Source: Formosa sp. Hel1_33_131
Lineage (GTDB): Bacteria; Bacteroidota; Bacteroidia; Flavobacteriales; Flavobacteriaceae
DNA: 64,000 nucleotides
Assembly: GCA_949499105.1 (NCBI GenBank)
Contig: CATEFX010000028.1
Coordinates: 62,001 to 126,000, forward strand
Reading direction: 5' to 3'
Position 1 is the stretch's first letter, and each line of letters starts with the position of its first letter. Both the position numbers and the translations under genes were made by a program. The notes under the pieces were generated by a model that searched no databases, was not told the origin of the DNA, and saw only the letters and a list, made by a program, of their open reading frames with translations. This document shows positions 24,909 through 34,427 of the stretch, in pieces.

Positions 24909-26524
24909 AGCAAGCCTTTAATTACTTCCTGCTACACGCCGGAAGTCTTCTAATTTTCAGTTCCTTGTTAGTGAGTTGTCATACGAAAACACTAGATTCT
25001 AAAACGAAGCAAGTCTTTCGCTACAACGAACATAAAAACATTGGATCCTTAGACCCAGCCTTTGCAAAAGACAACGCTGACATTTGGGCTGTTAATCAAT
25101 TGTTTAATGGCTTGGTTCAGATGGATTCTTTAATGAATGTCACCCCTGCCATTGCGCAATCATGGACTATGTCTGAAGACGCTAAAGTGTACACGTTTAG
25201 CCTTCGAGAAGATGTTGATTTCCACAGCCATCCCTTGTTTGGAGACCACCAAACACGCAGGGTCACTGCCCATGATTTTGTGTATAGTTTTGACCGTCTA
25301 AAAAATCCACAATTAGCGTCTCCTGGAAGTTGGGTGCTTCAAAATATAGAAACCTACAAAGCGATTGACCAACATACGTTTCAAATCAACTTAAAAACAC
25401 CTTTTCCCGCATTTTTAGGTCTGTTGACCATGAAATACTGTAGTGTGGTTCCCAAAGAAATTGTAACGCATTATGGCAGTGACTTCAGGTCCAATCCTAT
25501 CGGAACTGGCCCTTATAAGTTTAAACGTTGGGAGGAAAATATTAAATTAATATTTCGAAAAAATGAGCGCTATTTTGAAACCAATTCAAAAGGGGAAAGA
25601 CTCCCGTATTTAGAGGCGGTATCGATTACATTTTTAGCGGACAAACAAAGTGAGTTTTTACAGTTTATTCAAGGGAATATTGATTTTGTTTCGGGGCTAG
25701 ACGCTTCTTATAAAGATGATATTTTAAGTGCAAACGGCACTTTAAAACCAACTTATACTTCAACGGTTAAAATGCTCAGAGCGCCCTATCTAAATACAGA
25801 ATATTTAGGGTTTTACATGGATTCGGAGGTTCCGGAATACCAGAGTCAATTAATTCGACAAGCCTTAAATTATGGCTTTGATCGCAGCAAAATGATGACG
25901 TATTTAAGAAATGGGATTGGAATTCCGGCACTCGGCGGATTTATTCCAAAAGGACTCCCTGGACATCAAGAAAACGTTGGCTATAGCTATCAACCTGAAA
26001 AAGCTAAGCAGCTGTTAGAAGCCTATAAAATTGAATCTGGAAACCAACAACCATCCATCACAATAACTACGACTTCTAATTATTTGAGTTTTAGTGAATT
26101 TATTCAACGTGAGTTACAATCAATCGGTTTAACGATTTCTATTGAAATTATCCCCCCATCGTCCTTGAAATCTGCAAAATCGAATGGAAAAATAGATTTA
26201 TTTCGAGCGAGTTGGGTCGCAGATTACCCCGATGCACAGAATTATTTATCGTTGTTTTACAGTCCGAATTTTGCGCCTAATGGCCCCAATTACACTCATT
26301 TTAAAGAGGAGCAGTTTGATCGTTGGTACGAACAGGCAATGCTGGAAACAGACAAAGGAACTCGTATCAATCTGTATAAAAAAATGGATGCCTTAGTTGT
26401 AGAACAGGCGCCAGTTGTGGTCTTGTTTTATGATGAAGTTGTTCGGTTTACCTCGATAGACATCAGTGGATTGGGCATCAATCCAACCAATTTATTAGAC
26501 CTGAAAAACGTTCAGAAAAATTAA
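24902..26524 (+). CDS. ABC transporter substrate-binding lipoprotein (peptide type, SBP_bac_5)
   Basis: A 540-residue extracytoplasmic binding protein with lipobox Cys at residue 26 (LLVSC). The family 5 pattern is clear: GSLDPAFAKDNADIWAVNQLFNGL, FSLREDVDFH, VTAHDFVYSFDRL, NPIGTGPYKFKRWE and the late ADYPDAQNYLSLFYSP. Relatives bind oligopeptides, dipeptides or nickel. No permease or ATPase genes of an Opp/Dpp system adjoin it, so it is an orphan or works with a distant transporter. The stop overlaps the convergent gene by 4 bases. Confidence 0.9.
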   Translation: MTKQAFNYFLLHAGSLLIFSSLLVSCHTKTLDSKTKQVFRYNEHKNIGSLDPAFAKDNADIWAVNQLFNGLVQMDSLMNVTPAIAQSWTMSEDAKVYTFSLREDVDFHSHPLFGDHQTRRVTAHDFVYSFDRLKNPQLASPGSWVLQNIETYKAIDQHTFQINLKTPFPAFLGLLTMKYCSVVPKEIVTHYGSDFRSNPIGTGPYKFKRWEENIKLIFRKNERYFETNSKGERLPYLEAVSITFLADKQSEFLQFIQGNIDFVSGLDASYKDDILSANGTLKPTYTSTVKMLRAPYLNTEYLGFYMDSEVPEYQSQLIRQALNYGFDRSKMMTYLRNGIGIPALGGFIPKGLPGHQENVGYSYQPEKAKQLLEAYKIESGNQQPSITITTTSNYLSFSEFIQRELQSIGLTISIEIIPPSSLKSAKSNGKIDLFRASWVADYPDAQNYLSLFYSPNFAPNGPNYTHFKEEQFDRWYEQAMLETDKGTRINLYKKMDALVVEQAPVVVLFYDEVVRFTSIDISGLGINPTNLLDLKNVQKN

Positions 26525-27693
26525 TCGTTTCGATAGGTCGCACTGTGATTAAACACATGCTCTAATATAGCCGACTCTTGTGCAGAAAATTCTAATCCGC
26601 GACGTTTCATTACCACAGCAGCAACTTCGAATGCTTTTGAAGTTAAATAGGTCGTAAACCCTTTGGCGCCACCCCAGCTAAAACTAGGAATAAAATTACG
26701 TGGAAAACCAGCCCCGAAAATATTGGCACTCACACCAATCACAGTTCCCGTGTTAAACATCGTATTAATTCCACATTTACTATGGTCTCCCATCATCAAC
26801 CCACAAAATTGCAATCCAGTTTTGGCGAAATTATCGGTCTCGTAACTCCACAATCGAACCTCAGCATAATTGTTTTTGAGGTTTGAATTATTTGTATCCG
26901 CCCCTAAATTGCACCACTCTCCTATCACAGAATTCCCTAAAAACCCATCATGACCTTTATTGGAAAACCCAAAAATTACGGAATTATTTACTTCACCTCC
27001 TACTTTGGAATAAGGTCCAACTGTCGTTGGCCCATAGATTTTAGTCCCCATTTTAAGGGTCGATCCTTCACACAATGCAAACGGCCCTCGAACCATACTG
27101 CCTTCCATTATTTCGGAGTTTTTCCCAATATAAATAGGTCCTTCTGTAGCGTTCAGGACACATAGAGGTAATTTAGCCCCTTCTTCAATAAAAATCTGCT
27201 CTGGATTAAAAGCCACTGTTTGTTCTGGGATCGGCTCTGAGATTCTATCGGCGGTTAATAATTTAAAATCGGCGGTGATCGCATCACTATTTTTTGAAAA
27301 AATATCCCAAGTTTTTTCTATTTTTAAAATAGATCCTTCACAATTTAGGACTTGATACGCATCCAAATCAACGTCTTGATCTTCTAAACTATAAAACGCA
27401 ACCATTGAGTCGCCATCAAAAATAGCTTGATTCTGCTTTAAATTTTTAATTTGATGGACCAACACTTCCGTTGGGGTGTAGGACGCATTGATCATTATAT
27501 TTTGTTCCATTTCTACCATCGGGAATTTGTCGGAAAGATAATCTTCCGTCACGGTAGTGGTCGTGGCTCCTAAAAATAATTCCCATTTTTCACGAATGGT
27601 CAAAATTCCAACACGAATATCGGCTACTGGACGTGTATAGGTAAATGGCAATAATGCATCTCTATTTGGACCGTCAAAAAGTATATAGTTCAT
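26521..27693 (-). CDS. GlmU-like sugar-phosphate nucleotidyltransferase
   Basis: A 390-residue protein of the Bacteroidota GlmU-like family (TIGR03991 as I recall). The N-terminal half starts YILFDGPNRDALLPFTYTRPVADIRVGILTIREKWE, a divergent nucleotidyltransferase. The C-terminal half is a left-handed beta helix of hexapeptide repeats (GPIYIGKNSEIMEGSMVRGPF, KMGTKIYGPTTVG). It probably serves UDP-sugar synthesis for the envelope, but the exact reaction is unproven. It ends inside the convergent binding-protein gene (4-base overlap) and lies downstream of rpmE2, with a terminator between them. Confidence 0.85.
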   Translation of the reverse strand: MNYILFDGPNRDALLPFTYTRPVADIRVGILTIREKWELFLGATTTTVTEDYLSDKFPMVEMEQNIMINASYTPTEVLVHQIKNLKQNQAIFDGDSMVAFYSLEDQDVDLDAYQVLNCEGSILKIEKTWDIFSKNSDAITADFKLLTADRISEPIPEQTVAFNPEQIFIEEGAKLPLCVLNATEGPIYIGKNSEIMEGSMVRGPFALCEGSTLKMGTKIYGPTTVGPYSKVGGEVNNSVIFGFSNKGHDGFLGNSVIGEWCNLGADTNNSNLKNNYAEVRLWSYETDNFAKTGLQFCGLMMGDHSKCGINTMFNTGTVIGVSANIFGAGFPRNFIPSFSWGGAKGFTTYLTSKAFEVAAVVMKRRGLEFSAQESAILEHVFNHSATYRND

Positions 27694-27717
27694 ACCAAAG
27701 CTTTGTGTAAAAATAAG

Positions 27718-27746
27718 AAAAGCCTTTCAATAGTTGAAAGGCTTTT
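27718..27746 (-). terminator. Terminator after rpmE2
   Basis: A 13-pair perfect stem AAAAGCCTTTCAA/TTGAAAGGCTTTT with loop TAG, 25 bases past the rpmE2 stop on the minus strand. Confidence 0.85.
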
Positions 27747-27770
27747 AGTGTATAATTAAAAGAAACGTTA

Positions 27771-28025
27771 TTATTTCTTGAATTTAGCGTATTTAGTTTT
27801 GAACTTGTCAATTCGTCCAGCAGTATCTACTAATTTAGATTTACCAGTGTAAAATGGATGAGATGTTCTAGATATTTCCATTTTTATTAATGGGTATTCT
27901 ACACCGTCCACATCTAAGGTTTCAGTTGTGTCTGCGGTAGATTTTGTTAAAAACACATCTTCATTTGACATATCTTTAAATGCTACTACTCTGTAATTAT
28001 CTGGGTGTGTATCTTTTTTCATCAC
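27771..28025 (-). CDS. rpmE2: 50S ribosomal protein L31, type B (zinc-free)
   Basis: An 84-residue type B L31: KKDTHPDNYRVVAFKDMSN, the middle insertion and SHPFYTGKSKLVDTAGRIDKFKTKY. It has no cysteine, so it is the zinc-independent form that in other bacteria can replace zinc L31 in zinc shortage. Here it has a strong constitutive-type promoter and no Zur-like palindrome was noticed, so it is probably the main L31. Two adjacent ATG codons (28025 and 28022) can start it; MKKDTHP from 28022 is equally likely. Confidence 0.95.
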   Translation of the reverse strand: MMKKDTHPDNYRVVAFKDMSNEDVFLTKSTADTTETLDVDGVEYPLIKMEISRTSHPFYTGKSKLVDTAGRIDKFKTKYAKFKK

Positions 28026-28055
28026 TTAAACTATTTAATTCGATTTTTCGAGTTG

Positions 28056-28085
28056 CAAATTTATATATTTTTTACAAAACTACAA
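28056..28085 (-). promoter_or_regulatory. Promoter of rpmE2
   Basis: On the minus strand TTG (28085-28083), 19 bases, then TAAATTTG (28063-28056), the same architecture and spacing as the rpmH promoter. Confidence 0.75.
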
Positions 28086-28125
28086 CCGTTTATTAATTTT
28101 ATTTTTTATCATTAATAATGTAACT

Positions 28126-28133
28126 TATATTTG
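28126..28133 (+). promoter_or_regulatory. -7 box for DUF4199 gene
   Basis: TATATTTG matches TAnnTTTG and lies 46 bases before the ATG at 28180. Confidence 0.45.
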
Positions 28134-28179
28134 ACGTCTAAGTCTAATATGTATAACTAAACTAAATTCAACTAAAATT

Positions 28180-28710
28180 ATGGAATCAACCACAAAATCA
28201 TCAGCCATTAATTACGGCCTTTACTTAGGAGCAATTTTATCAATCACAAGCGTGGTAATCTACGCGGTCAACCTCGATTTATTTACCGAATGGTGGCTTG
28301 GAATCATCCTTTTTGTTCTGGTGGTTGTTTACGGAGTTGTTTCAGCCTTAAAATCTAAAAAAATATTAGATGGGTTCATTAGTTTCAAACAAGCATTTGC
28401 ATCTTATTTTATTACAATTGCCGTTGGAACTTTGATTGCTACAGTGATTGGAATCGCGATATTTACGTTTATTGATCCAGAAGCTGCCACCTATTTAAAT
28501 GAAGAAATTTTAACTTTAACCAAGCAGACTATGGAACGTTTTGGAGCACCCCAAGAGGTGATTCAAGCAGCCATCGAAGAAGCGAGTACAAAAAACAACT
28601 TCTCATTAGCAATGCAAGGTCAAGCATTTATTTTTAGATTAGCTTTTTATGCGCTTATTGGTCTTATCGTCGCATTAATCGTGAAGAAATCTGATACTAA
28701 AGACGCTTAA
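28180..28710 (+). CDS. DUF4199 membrane protein
   Basis: A 176-residue inner-membrane protein with four membrane segments (about 10-28, 36-56, 72-97 and 148-168) and a soluble loop between the third and fourth. The pattern LDGFISFKQAFASYFIT after the second segment is that of DUF4199, a Bacteroidota family of unknown role often encoded directly before a family 2 glycosyltransferase. That gene follows here after 33 bases, so a joint role in envelope glycan or lipid sugar transfer is plausible. Confidence 0.85.
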   Translation: MESTTKSSAINYGLYLGAILSITSVVIYAVNLDLFTEWWLGIILFVLVVVYGVVSALKSKKILDGFISFKQAFASYFITIAVGTLIATVIGIAIFTFIDPEAATYLNEEILTLTKQTMERFGAPQEVIQAAIEEASTKNNFSLAMQGQAFIFRLAFYALIGLIVALIVKKSDTKDA

Positions 28711-28743
28711 TTTCTTTACTTTTGATGTTCAAAAGTAAATTGA

Positions 28744-29691
28744 ATGGATATTTCGGTAGTCATACCACTGCTTAACGAACAAGATTCTATAGAAGAATTA
28801 AATGATTGGATTGTATCTGTGATGCAATCCAATCATTTATCATATGAAATTCTTTTTATAGATGATGGTAGCTCCGATAAATCTTGGGACGTTATTAAAA
28901 ATCTTCGCGCTAAAAACAGTCGCGTCATCGGTCTTAAATTCTCTAAAAACTTTGGAAAATCTCAAGCCTTACATGCAGGATTTGCCCGGGCTAAAGGCGC
29001 TGTCGTGATAACGATGGATGCTGATTTACAAGACAGTCCCGATGAAATTCCAGCGCTGTATCAAATGATAAAAGAGCAGGATTATGATATTGTTTCGGGA
29101 TGGAAAAAGAAACGATACGATTCGTTTTTCGCCAAAAACATGCCTTCAAAATTATTTAATTGGGCCGCAAGAAAGATCTCTGGACTTTCGCTTCATGATT
29201 TTAATTGTGGATTAAAAGCGTACCGAAACGAAGTGATAAAAACGATTGAGGTCTATGGCGAAATGCATCGGTATATCCCTGTGTTGGCCGTCAATGCTGG
29301 CTTTAACAATATCGTCGAAAAAGTAGTCATTCATCAAGCGCGAAAATACGGAAAAACAAAATTTGGAATGGAACGATTTATAAATGGGTTTTTAGATTTG
29401 ATTACAATTTGGTTTACATCCAAATTTGGCAAACGTCCCATGCACTTTTTTGGGCTCTTAGGGGTAATTATGTTTGTTATTGGACTCGGTTTTGCTACTT
29501 ATCTAGGGATCGATAAATTATTTTTAAATCCTTCGGGACGCCTTATTGCGAACCGACCTGAATTCTTTATTGCATTATCAACTATGATTATTGGAACTCA
29601 ATTTTTTGTTGCTGGGTTTTTAGGGGAAATTATTATTCAAACGCGACAAAACAAAGAACGATACCATATTACTGAAGTCACAGACACCTAA
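28744..29691 (+). CDS. Family 2 glycosyltransferase with membrane tail
   Basis: A 315-residue transferase of the polyprenyl-phosphate glycosyltransferase type. The GT-A domain (about 1-230) has SVVIPLLNEQDSI, IDDGSSDKSW and the metal-binding region MDADLQDSP. Two membrane segments follow (about 235-260 and 275-300). Such enzymes move a sugar from a nucleotide donor to undecaprenyl or dolichyl phosphate. It follows the DUF4199 gene in the same orientation. The sugar is unknown. Confidence 0.9.
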   Translation: MDISVVIPLLNEQDSIEELNDWIVSVMQSNHLSYEILFIDDGSSDKSWDVIKNLRAKNSRVIGLKFSKNFGKSQALHAGFARAKGAVVITMDADLQDSPDEIPALYQMIKEQDYDIVSGWKKKRYDSFFAKNMPSKLFNWAARKISGLSLHDFNCGLKAYRNEVIKTIEVYGEMHRYIPVLAVNAGFNNIVEKVVIHQARKYGKTKFGMERFINGFLDLITIWFTSKFGKRPMHFFGLLGVIMFVIGLGFATYLGIDKLFLNPSGRLIANRPEFFIALSTMIIGTQFFVAGFLGEIIIQTRQNKERYHITEVTDT

Positions 29692-29742
29692 ATTATATCC
29701 TTAAAAAAATGCTAAATCAATTTAAAAATGTTCCCAAATATT

Positions 29743-29750
29743 TACATTTG
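29743..29750 (+). promoter_or_regulatory. -7 box for phosphohexose mutase gene
   Basis: TACATTTG matches TAnnTTTG, 17 bases before the ATG at 29768. Confidence 0.45.
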
Positions 29751-29767
29751 TAAAAAATACCAATTTC

Positions 29768-31501
29768 ATGTCTAAAACAGATTTACTAATTCAAGAAAAT
29801 ATAGCGACTTGGTTGTCGCCTTTTTTTGATGAAGCCACCAAAAACACCATTCAAAAACTTCAAACGAGCAATCCCGAAGAACTCAACGATAGTTTTTATA
29901 AAAATTTAGAATTCGGAACAGGCGGCATGCGAGGTGTTATGGGCGTTGGTACCAACCGAATTAATAAATATACCCTTGGAAAAAATACGCAAGGACTTAG
30001 TGACTATTTACACCAAACGTATCCAAATCAAACAATTAAGACAGTCATTGCCTATGATTGCCGACACAACAGCAAGCCGTTCGCTAAAATTGTAGCAGAT
30101 GTGTTTTCTGCCAATGGAATTGAAGTCTTTTTATTTGAAGACCTTCGTGCAACTCCAGAATTGTCTTTTGCAGTCAAACACTTAGACTGCCAATGTGGAA
30201 TTGTTTTAACAGCCTCTCATAATCCCCCAGAATACAATGGCTATAAAGTATATTGGGAAGATGGTGGACAACTCGTACCTCCTTTTGACGGCGAAATAAT
30301 TAATCTCATAAATTCTTTAAAATATACAGACATCAATTTTACGGCTCAAGAAAAATTGATTCATACGATTGGAAAAGATGTGGATGATGTATTTATAAAT
30401 GCTTCTGTAAAAAACGGAAGTTTGGAAGTGAATACTTCAGCCTCTAGAGAAAATTTATCGGTTGTATTCACCGCTTTACATGGAACTTCTATTACAGCTG
30501 TTCCAGAAACGCTCAAACGAGCAGGGTATACAAATGTACACTTAGTAGACGCACAATCGGAACCAAACGGCGATTTTCCAACCGTTAAATCGCCCAATCC
30601 TGAAGAACCCGAAGCCTTGAAAATGGCATTAGATCTTGCGGAAGAAGTGCAAGCCGATATTGTCATTGGCACCGACCCTGATTGTGACCGTTTAGGAATA
30701 GCCGTACGCAATTTTGATCATAAAATGGTATTGCTTAATGGCAATCAAACCATGATCATGATGACGAAATTTTTATTGGATTTATGGAAAAACAAGGGGG
30801 CTATTAACGGAAATCAGTTTGTAGGATCGACCATTGTTTCAACCCCGATGATCGCTAAACTCACAGAAGCCTACGGCGTTGAATGTAAAATTGGATTGAC
30901 TGGTTTTAAATGGATTGCCAAAATGATTAAGGATTTTCCAGCACTCGATTTTATTGGTGGTGGCGAAGAGAGTTTTGGATTTATGGTTGGCGATTTTGTA
31001 CGGGACAAAGATGCGGTTACTTCCACCCTACTCGCTTGTGAAATTGCAGCGTACACCAAAGCAAATGACAGTTCATTTTTCAAAGAACTGATAGAGACGT
31101 ATGTTGAGCACGGATGTTATAAAGAACGCTTAATTTCAATAACCAAAAAAGGGATTGAAGGCAGTGCGGAAATCAACAAAATAATGGAATCTGCTCGAAA
31201 CAATCCCATGACCTCGATTAATGGTTCTAAAGTGGTTACTGTCGAAGATTTCAAAACATCCACCTGTAAAAACTTACTTTTAGATACCTCAAAACCCATT
31301 TTAATACCAAAAGCGGATGTGTTAATTTACACGACTGAAGATGGTAGCAAAGTTGCGCTACGTCCTAGCGGGACAGAACCAAAAATAAAGTTTTATATTA
31401 GCGTGAATACCACCTTATCCAGCGCGACGGCATTTATTGCGACCGAAAAAACGCTTGACGACAAAATTGAATCCATAATTAAAGACATGAAATTGAGTTA
31501 A
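29768..31501 (+). CDS. Phospho-sugar mutase (phosphoglucomutase/phosphomannomutase)
   Basis: A 577-residue alpha-D-phosphohexomutase that interconverts hexose 1- and 6-phosphates. All four family motifs are present: phosphoserine loop TASHNPP (S150), metal loop DPDCDRLG, sugar loop GGGEESFGF and phosphate loop RPSGTEPKIKFY. The length and EFGTGGMRGVMGVGTNRIN match the PgcA-like class rather than the shorter GlmM. It overlaps the MsbA-like transporter by one base (TAATG), so the two are coupled. Confidence 0.94.
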   Translation: MSKTDLLIQENIATWLSPFFDEATKNTIQKLQTSNPEELNDSFYKNLEFGTGGMRGVMGVGTNRINKYTLGKNTQGLSDYLHQTYPNQTIKTVIAYDCRHNSKPFAKIVADVFSANGIEVFLFEDLRATPELSFAVKHLDCQCGIVLTASHNPPEYNGYKVYWEDGGQLVPPFDGEIINLINSLKYTDINFTAQEKLIHTIGKDVDDVFINASVKNGSLEVNTSASRENLSVVFTALHGTSITAVPETLKRAGYTNVHLVDAQSEPNGDFPTVKSPNPEEPEALKMALDLAEEVQADIVIGTDPDCDRLGIAVRNFDHKMVLLNGNQTMIMMTKFLLDLWKNKGAINGNQFVGSTIVSTPMIAKLTEAYGVECKIGLTGFKWIAKMIKDFPALDFIGGGEESFGFMVGDFVRDKDAVTSTLLACEIAAYTKANDSSFFKELIETYVEHGCYKERLISITKKGIEGSAEINKIMESARNNPMTSINGSKVVTVEDFKTSTCKNLLLDTSKPILIPKADVLIYTTEDGSKVALRPSGTEPKIKFYISVNTTLSSATAFIATEKTLDDKIESIIKDMKLS

Positions 31502-33324
31502 TGAATTACTTAAAACCGATCCTTCGCTATGCGATACCCTATAAGTTTTATGCGATATTAAATATTATCTGCAATGTTTTTTATGCGTTTTTTGGGACCT
31601 TGTCAATGATTTCTTTATTTCCAATGCTCAAAGTATTATTTGGAGATTCAAAACCAGTTTTAGTAAAACCCGTATGGCAAGGAATTGGAAAAATTACAGT
31701 TTTCTTAGAAGAGTATTTAAATTATTTTGTAACGCTCAAAAAGGCGGAAGGCAGTGAGGACGTTCTTATCTTTATGGTGGCCTTTGTGATTGGGTCTTTT
31801 CTCTTAAAAAATCTCTTTGGCTACCTGGCAATGTTTTTTATTACCTTTCTTAGAAATGGCGTTTTAAAAGATATGAGGAACGAATTATATGACAAAATAA
31901 CCAGTCTTCCATTAGCATTTTATTCTGAAAAACGAAAAGGCGATACCATGTCTAGAATCTCTACAGATGTCTTAGAAATTCAACACTCCTTTTTATCCAT
32001 TCTAGAACTTATTGTCCGAGAACCTTTATCTATTATATTTACGATTACCACCATGTTTGTGATCAGTGCAAAGCTGTCTATTTTTGTGTTGATATTTATT
32101 CCTATATCTGGATTTGTGATTTCATTAATTGGAAAGTCCCTAAAACGAAATTCAAATAAGGTTCAAAAAGAACAAGGTTATTTTTTATCTATTGTAGATG
32201 AAACCCTCTCTGGACTTAAAGTCATTAAAGGATTTAATGGCGAACAAAATTTTAGTGCTAAATTTCAATCCTCAACGACGCGTTTTTATAAGTTTTCAAA
32301 TACCCTATTAAACAAGCAAAATTTAGCAGGGCCGACAAGTGAGTTTTTAGGGATCACAGTGATTGCTGTCTTGTTATGGTATGGAGGAAATATGGTGTTG
32401 AATGAGAAATCATTAGATGCTAGTTTATTTCTTGTTTATATGGGATTGGCCTATAACATACTCACACCAGCCAAAGCCATTAGCAAGGCTAGTTATGGCG
32501 TGAAACGGGGGAATGCCGCTGCCGAACGGGTCATGGAAATTCTCAATACAGAATCGCCCCTAAAAGATCGTCCAAATGCGCAGATAAAAACAAACTTCGA
32601 AAACGAGATTACTATAAACAATATTAATTTTAAGTATGAAGACCAACTCGTTTTAAAGAATTTTTCAATGCGAGTTTCAAAAGGTAAAACAATTGCCTTG
32701 GTTGGGCAGTCGGGAAGTGGAAAATCAACCATTGCAAATTTGGTCACCCGTTTTTACGATGTCAATGATGGAAGCATCAATATTGATGGTACAGACATTA
32801 GAGACCTCACTAAACACTCTTTAAGAGGTCTTATGGGATTGGTCACACAAGACTCAATTTTATTCAATGATACCATCAAAAATAATATTTTACTTGGAAA
32901 AGAAGACGCTACCGATGAAGCTGTCATCGCTGCTTTAAAAATTGCAAATGCTTGGGAATTTGTAAAAGACTTACCCGAGGGAATGGATACAAATATTGGG
33001 GATTCCGGAAATAAATTATCTGGCGGTCAGAAACAACGACTGAGTATTGCGAGAGCCGTGATTAAAAACCCGCCTATCATGGTTTTAGATGAAGCGACTT
33101 CAGCACTGGATACTGAAAGTGAACGTTTGGTTCAGGATGCCCTCGAAAACATGATGAAAAACCGAACGTCGATTGTCATTGCACACCGACTTTCTACCAT
33201 TCAAAACGCTGACGAAATTATCGTGATGCAAAAAGGAGAAATTGTCGAACAAGGCAAACATCAAGAACTCTTAGACCAACAAGGTGTGTATAGTAAATTA
33301 GTCGCGATGCAGTCCTTTCAATAG
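31501..33324 (+). CDS. ABC exporter, MsbA-like (permease-ATPase fusion)
   Basis: A 607-residue half-transporter. Six membrane helices lie in about 1-330, and the ATPase at about 355-607 has Walker A VGQSGSGKST, signature LSGGQKQRLSIARA, Walker B IMVLDEATSALD and H-loop IAHRLST. It works as a homodimer, probably flipping lipid A core or another lipid across the inner membrane. Its link to a sugar mutase supports an envelope role. An insertion between helices 1 and 2 (about 50-85) is longer than in E. coli MsbA. Confidence 0.92.
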   Translation: MNYLKPILRYAIPYKFYAILNIICNVFYAFFGTLSMISLFPMLKVLFGDSKPVLVKPVWQGIGKITVFLEEYLNYFVTLKKAEGSEDVLIFMVAFVIGSFLLKNLFGYLAMFFITFLRNGVLKDMRNELYDKITSLPLAFYSEKRKGDTMSRISTDVLEIQHSFLSILELIVREPLSIIFTITTMFVISAKLSIFVLIFIPISGFVISLIGKSLKRNSNKVQKEQGYFLSIVDETLSGLKVIKGFNGEQNFSAKFQSSTTRFYKFSNTLLNKQNLAGPTSEFLGITVIAVLLWYGGNMVLNEKSLDASLFLVYMGLAYNILTPAKAISKASYGVKRGNAAAERVMEILNTESPLKDRPNAQIKTNFENEITINNINFKYEDQLVLKNFSMRVSKGKTIALVGQSGSGKSTIANLVTRFYDVNDGSINIDGTDIRDLTKHSLRGLMGLVTQDSILFNDTIKNNILLGKEDATDEAVIAALKIANAWEFVKDLPEGMDTNIGDSGNKLSGGQKQRLSIARAVIKNPPIMVLDEATSALDTESERLVQDALENMMKNRTSIVIAHRLSTIQNADEIIVMQKGEIVEQGKHQELLDQQGVYSKLVAMQSFQ

Positions 33325-33379
33325 AAATTAGTGTGTTAAACCTTATTCGTTGGTTAGAGTCAAATTTAAAAGAAACTAA

Positions 33380-33922
33380 TTGCAAAACGAAGCCACGCTA
33401 TTAAGTCAACTTAAATCTGAAGACACTAAGGAATTAGCGTTCAAAACTCTTGTGGAGCTTTACAAAGAACGCCTCTACTGGCACATCCGAAAAATAGTCA
33501 TTTCTCACGATGATTCTGATGATGTATTACAAAACACATTTATTAAAATCGTTCGAAATATTCACAACTTTAAAGGCGATAGTAAACTGTTTACTTGGAT
33601 GTACCGTATCGCCACAAACGAAGCAATTACGTTCTTAAATTCAAAAGCGAGACGCCATCAAATATCTGATGAAACGTTACAACAACTAACCCTAGAGAAC
33701 TTAAAAGCAGATATCTACTTTGAAGGCGATGAAATTCAATTAAAATTACAAAATGCAATCGCCCAATTACCAAAAAAACAACAATTGGTATTTAATATGA
33801 GATATTTCGATGCGATAAAATACAAAGATATGTCTGAAATTTTAGAGACTAGCGAAGGCGCATTAAAGGCATCCTATCATATAGCCGTCAAAAAAATTAA
33901 ATCGTATTTGAGCAATGATTAA
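33380..33922 (+). CDS. ECF-type RNA polymerase sigma factor, TTG start
   Basis: A 180-residue sigma factor with region 2 (DDVLQNTFIKIVRNIHNFKGDSKLFTWMYRIATN) and region 4 (LPKKQQLVFNMRYFDAIKYKDMSEILETSEGALKASYHIAVKKI). The start codon is TTG at 33380: a stop codon in the same frame lies directly before it, and the next ATG is deep inside region 2. A rare start may keep the level low. It leads a three-gene operon with an anti-sigma-like protein and a Spy/CpxP-like exported protein. Confidence 0.93.
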   Translation: MQNEATLLSQLKSEDTKELAFKTLVELYKERLYWHIRKIVISHDDSDDVLQNTFIKIVRNIHNFKGDSKLFTWMYRIATNEAITFLNSKARRHQISDETLQQLTLENLKADIYFEGDEIQLKLQNAIAQLPKKQQLVFNMRYFDAIKYKDMSEILETSEGALKASYHIAVKKIKSYLSND

Positions 33923-33952
33923 ACCTAACAAATAAACGACAGTCAAAGAAGT

Positions 33953-34417
33953 ATGACCCTTAAAAGCAATATAACATCTGGATTTACTGTGCCAAAAGAC
34001 TATTTTGAAACTTTTGACATGGACTTTATTTTAGAACAAGATCTAAAACAAACGTTCAAAAAAACGGGATTTAAAACGCCTGACACCTACTTTAAAAAGT
34101 TAGAAATCAGACTCCCTAAAAAAGCTCCTATAAAAACACATCGATCATTAAATAAAAAAACAACCTTTTATATTTCTGGAATTGCAGCCTCATTGGTTTT
34201 ATTACTGATGTTCTCGTGGCCAAGTGAAAATCTGGAAAACATAACTGCAGAAGCGATCGAAAACTATTTAATATATGAGGAAATTCAAAGTGATGAATTA
34301 GCTGGTTTTCTAACTTCCGATGAACTTGATGATCTAAGTACCTTAAGCATTTCATCTTCAGAAATTGAAACCTACATTTTTGAAAACGCTTCTTTAGAAT
34401 CTTTATTAATTAATTGA
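33953..34417 (+). CDS. Anti-sigma-like single-pass membrane protein
   Basis: A 154-residue protein with a cytoplasmic N-terminal half, one membrane segment at about 71-88 and an acidic periplasmic tail. The N-terminal part has a repeated motif, GFTVPKDYFETFD at 10-22 and GFKTPDTYFKKLE at 39-51 (GFxxPxxYF). It starts 30 bases after the sigma factor stop, and position and topology suggest an anti-sigma factor. It does not resemble the other anti-sigma-like protein at 1.9-2.3 kb. Confidence 0.6.
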   Translation: MTLKSNITSGFTVPKDYFETFDMDFILEQDLKQTFKKTGFKTPDTYFKKLEIRLPKKAPIKTHRSLNKKTTFYISGIAASLVLLLMFSWPSENLENITAEAIENYLIYEEIQSDELAGFLTSDELDDLSTLSISSSEIETYIFENASLESLLIN

Positions 34418-34427
34418 AAAAATACCA

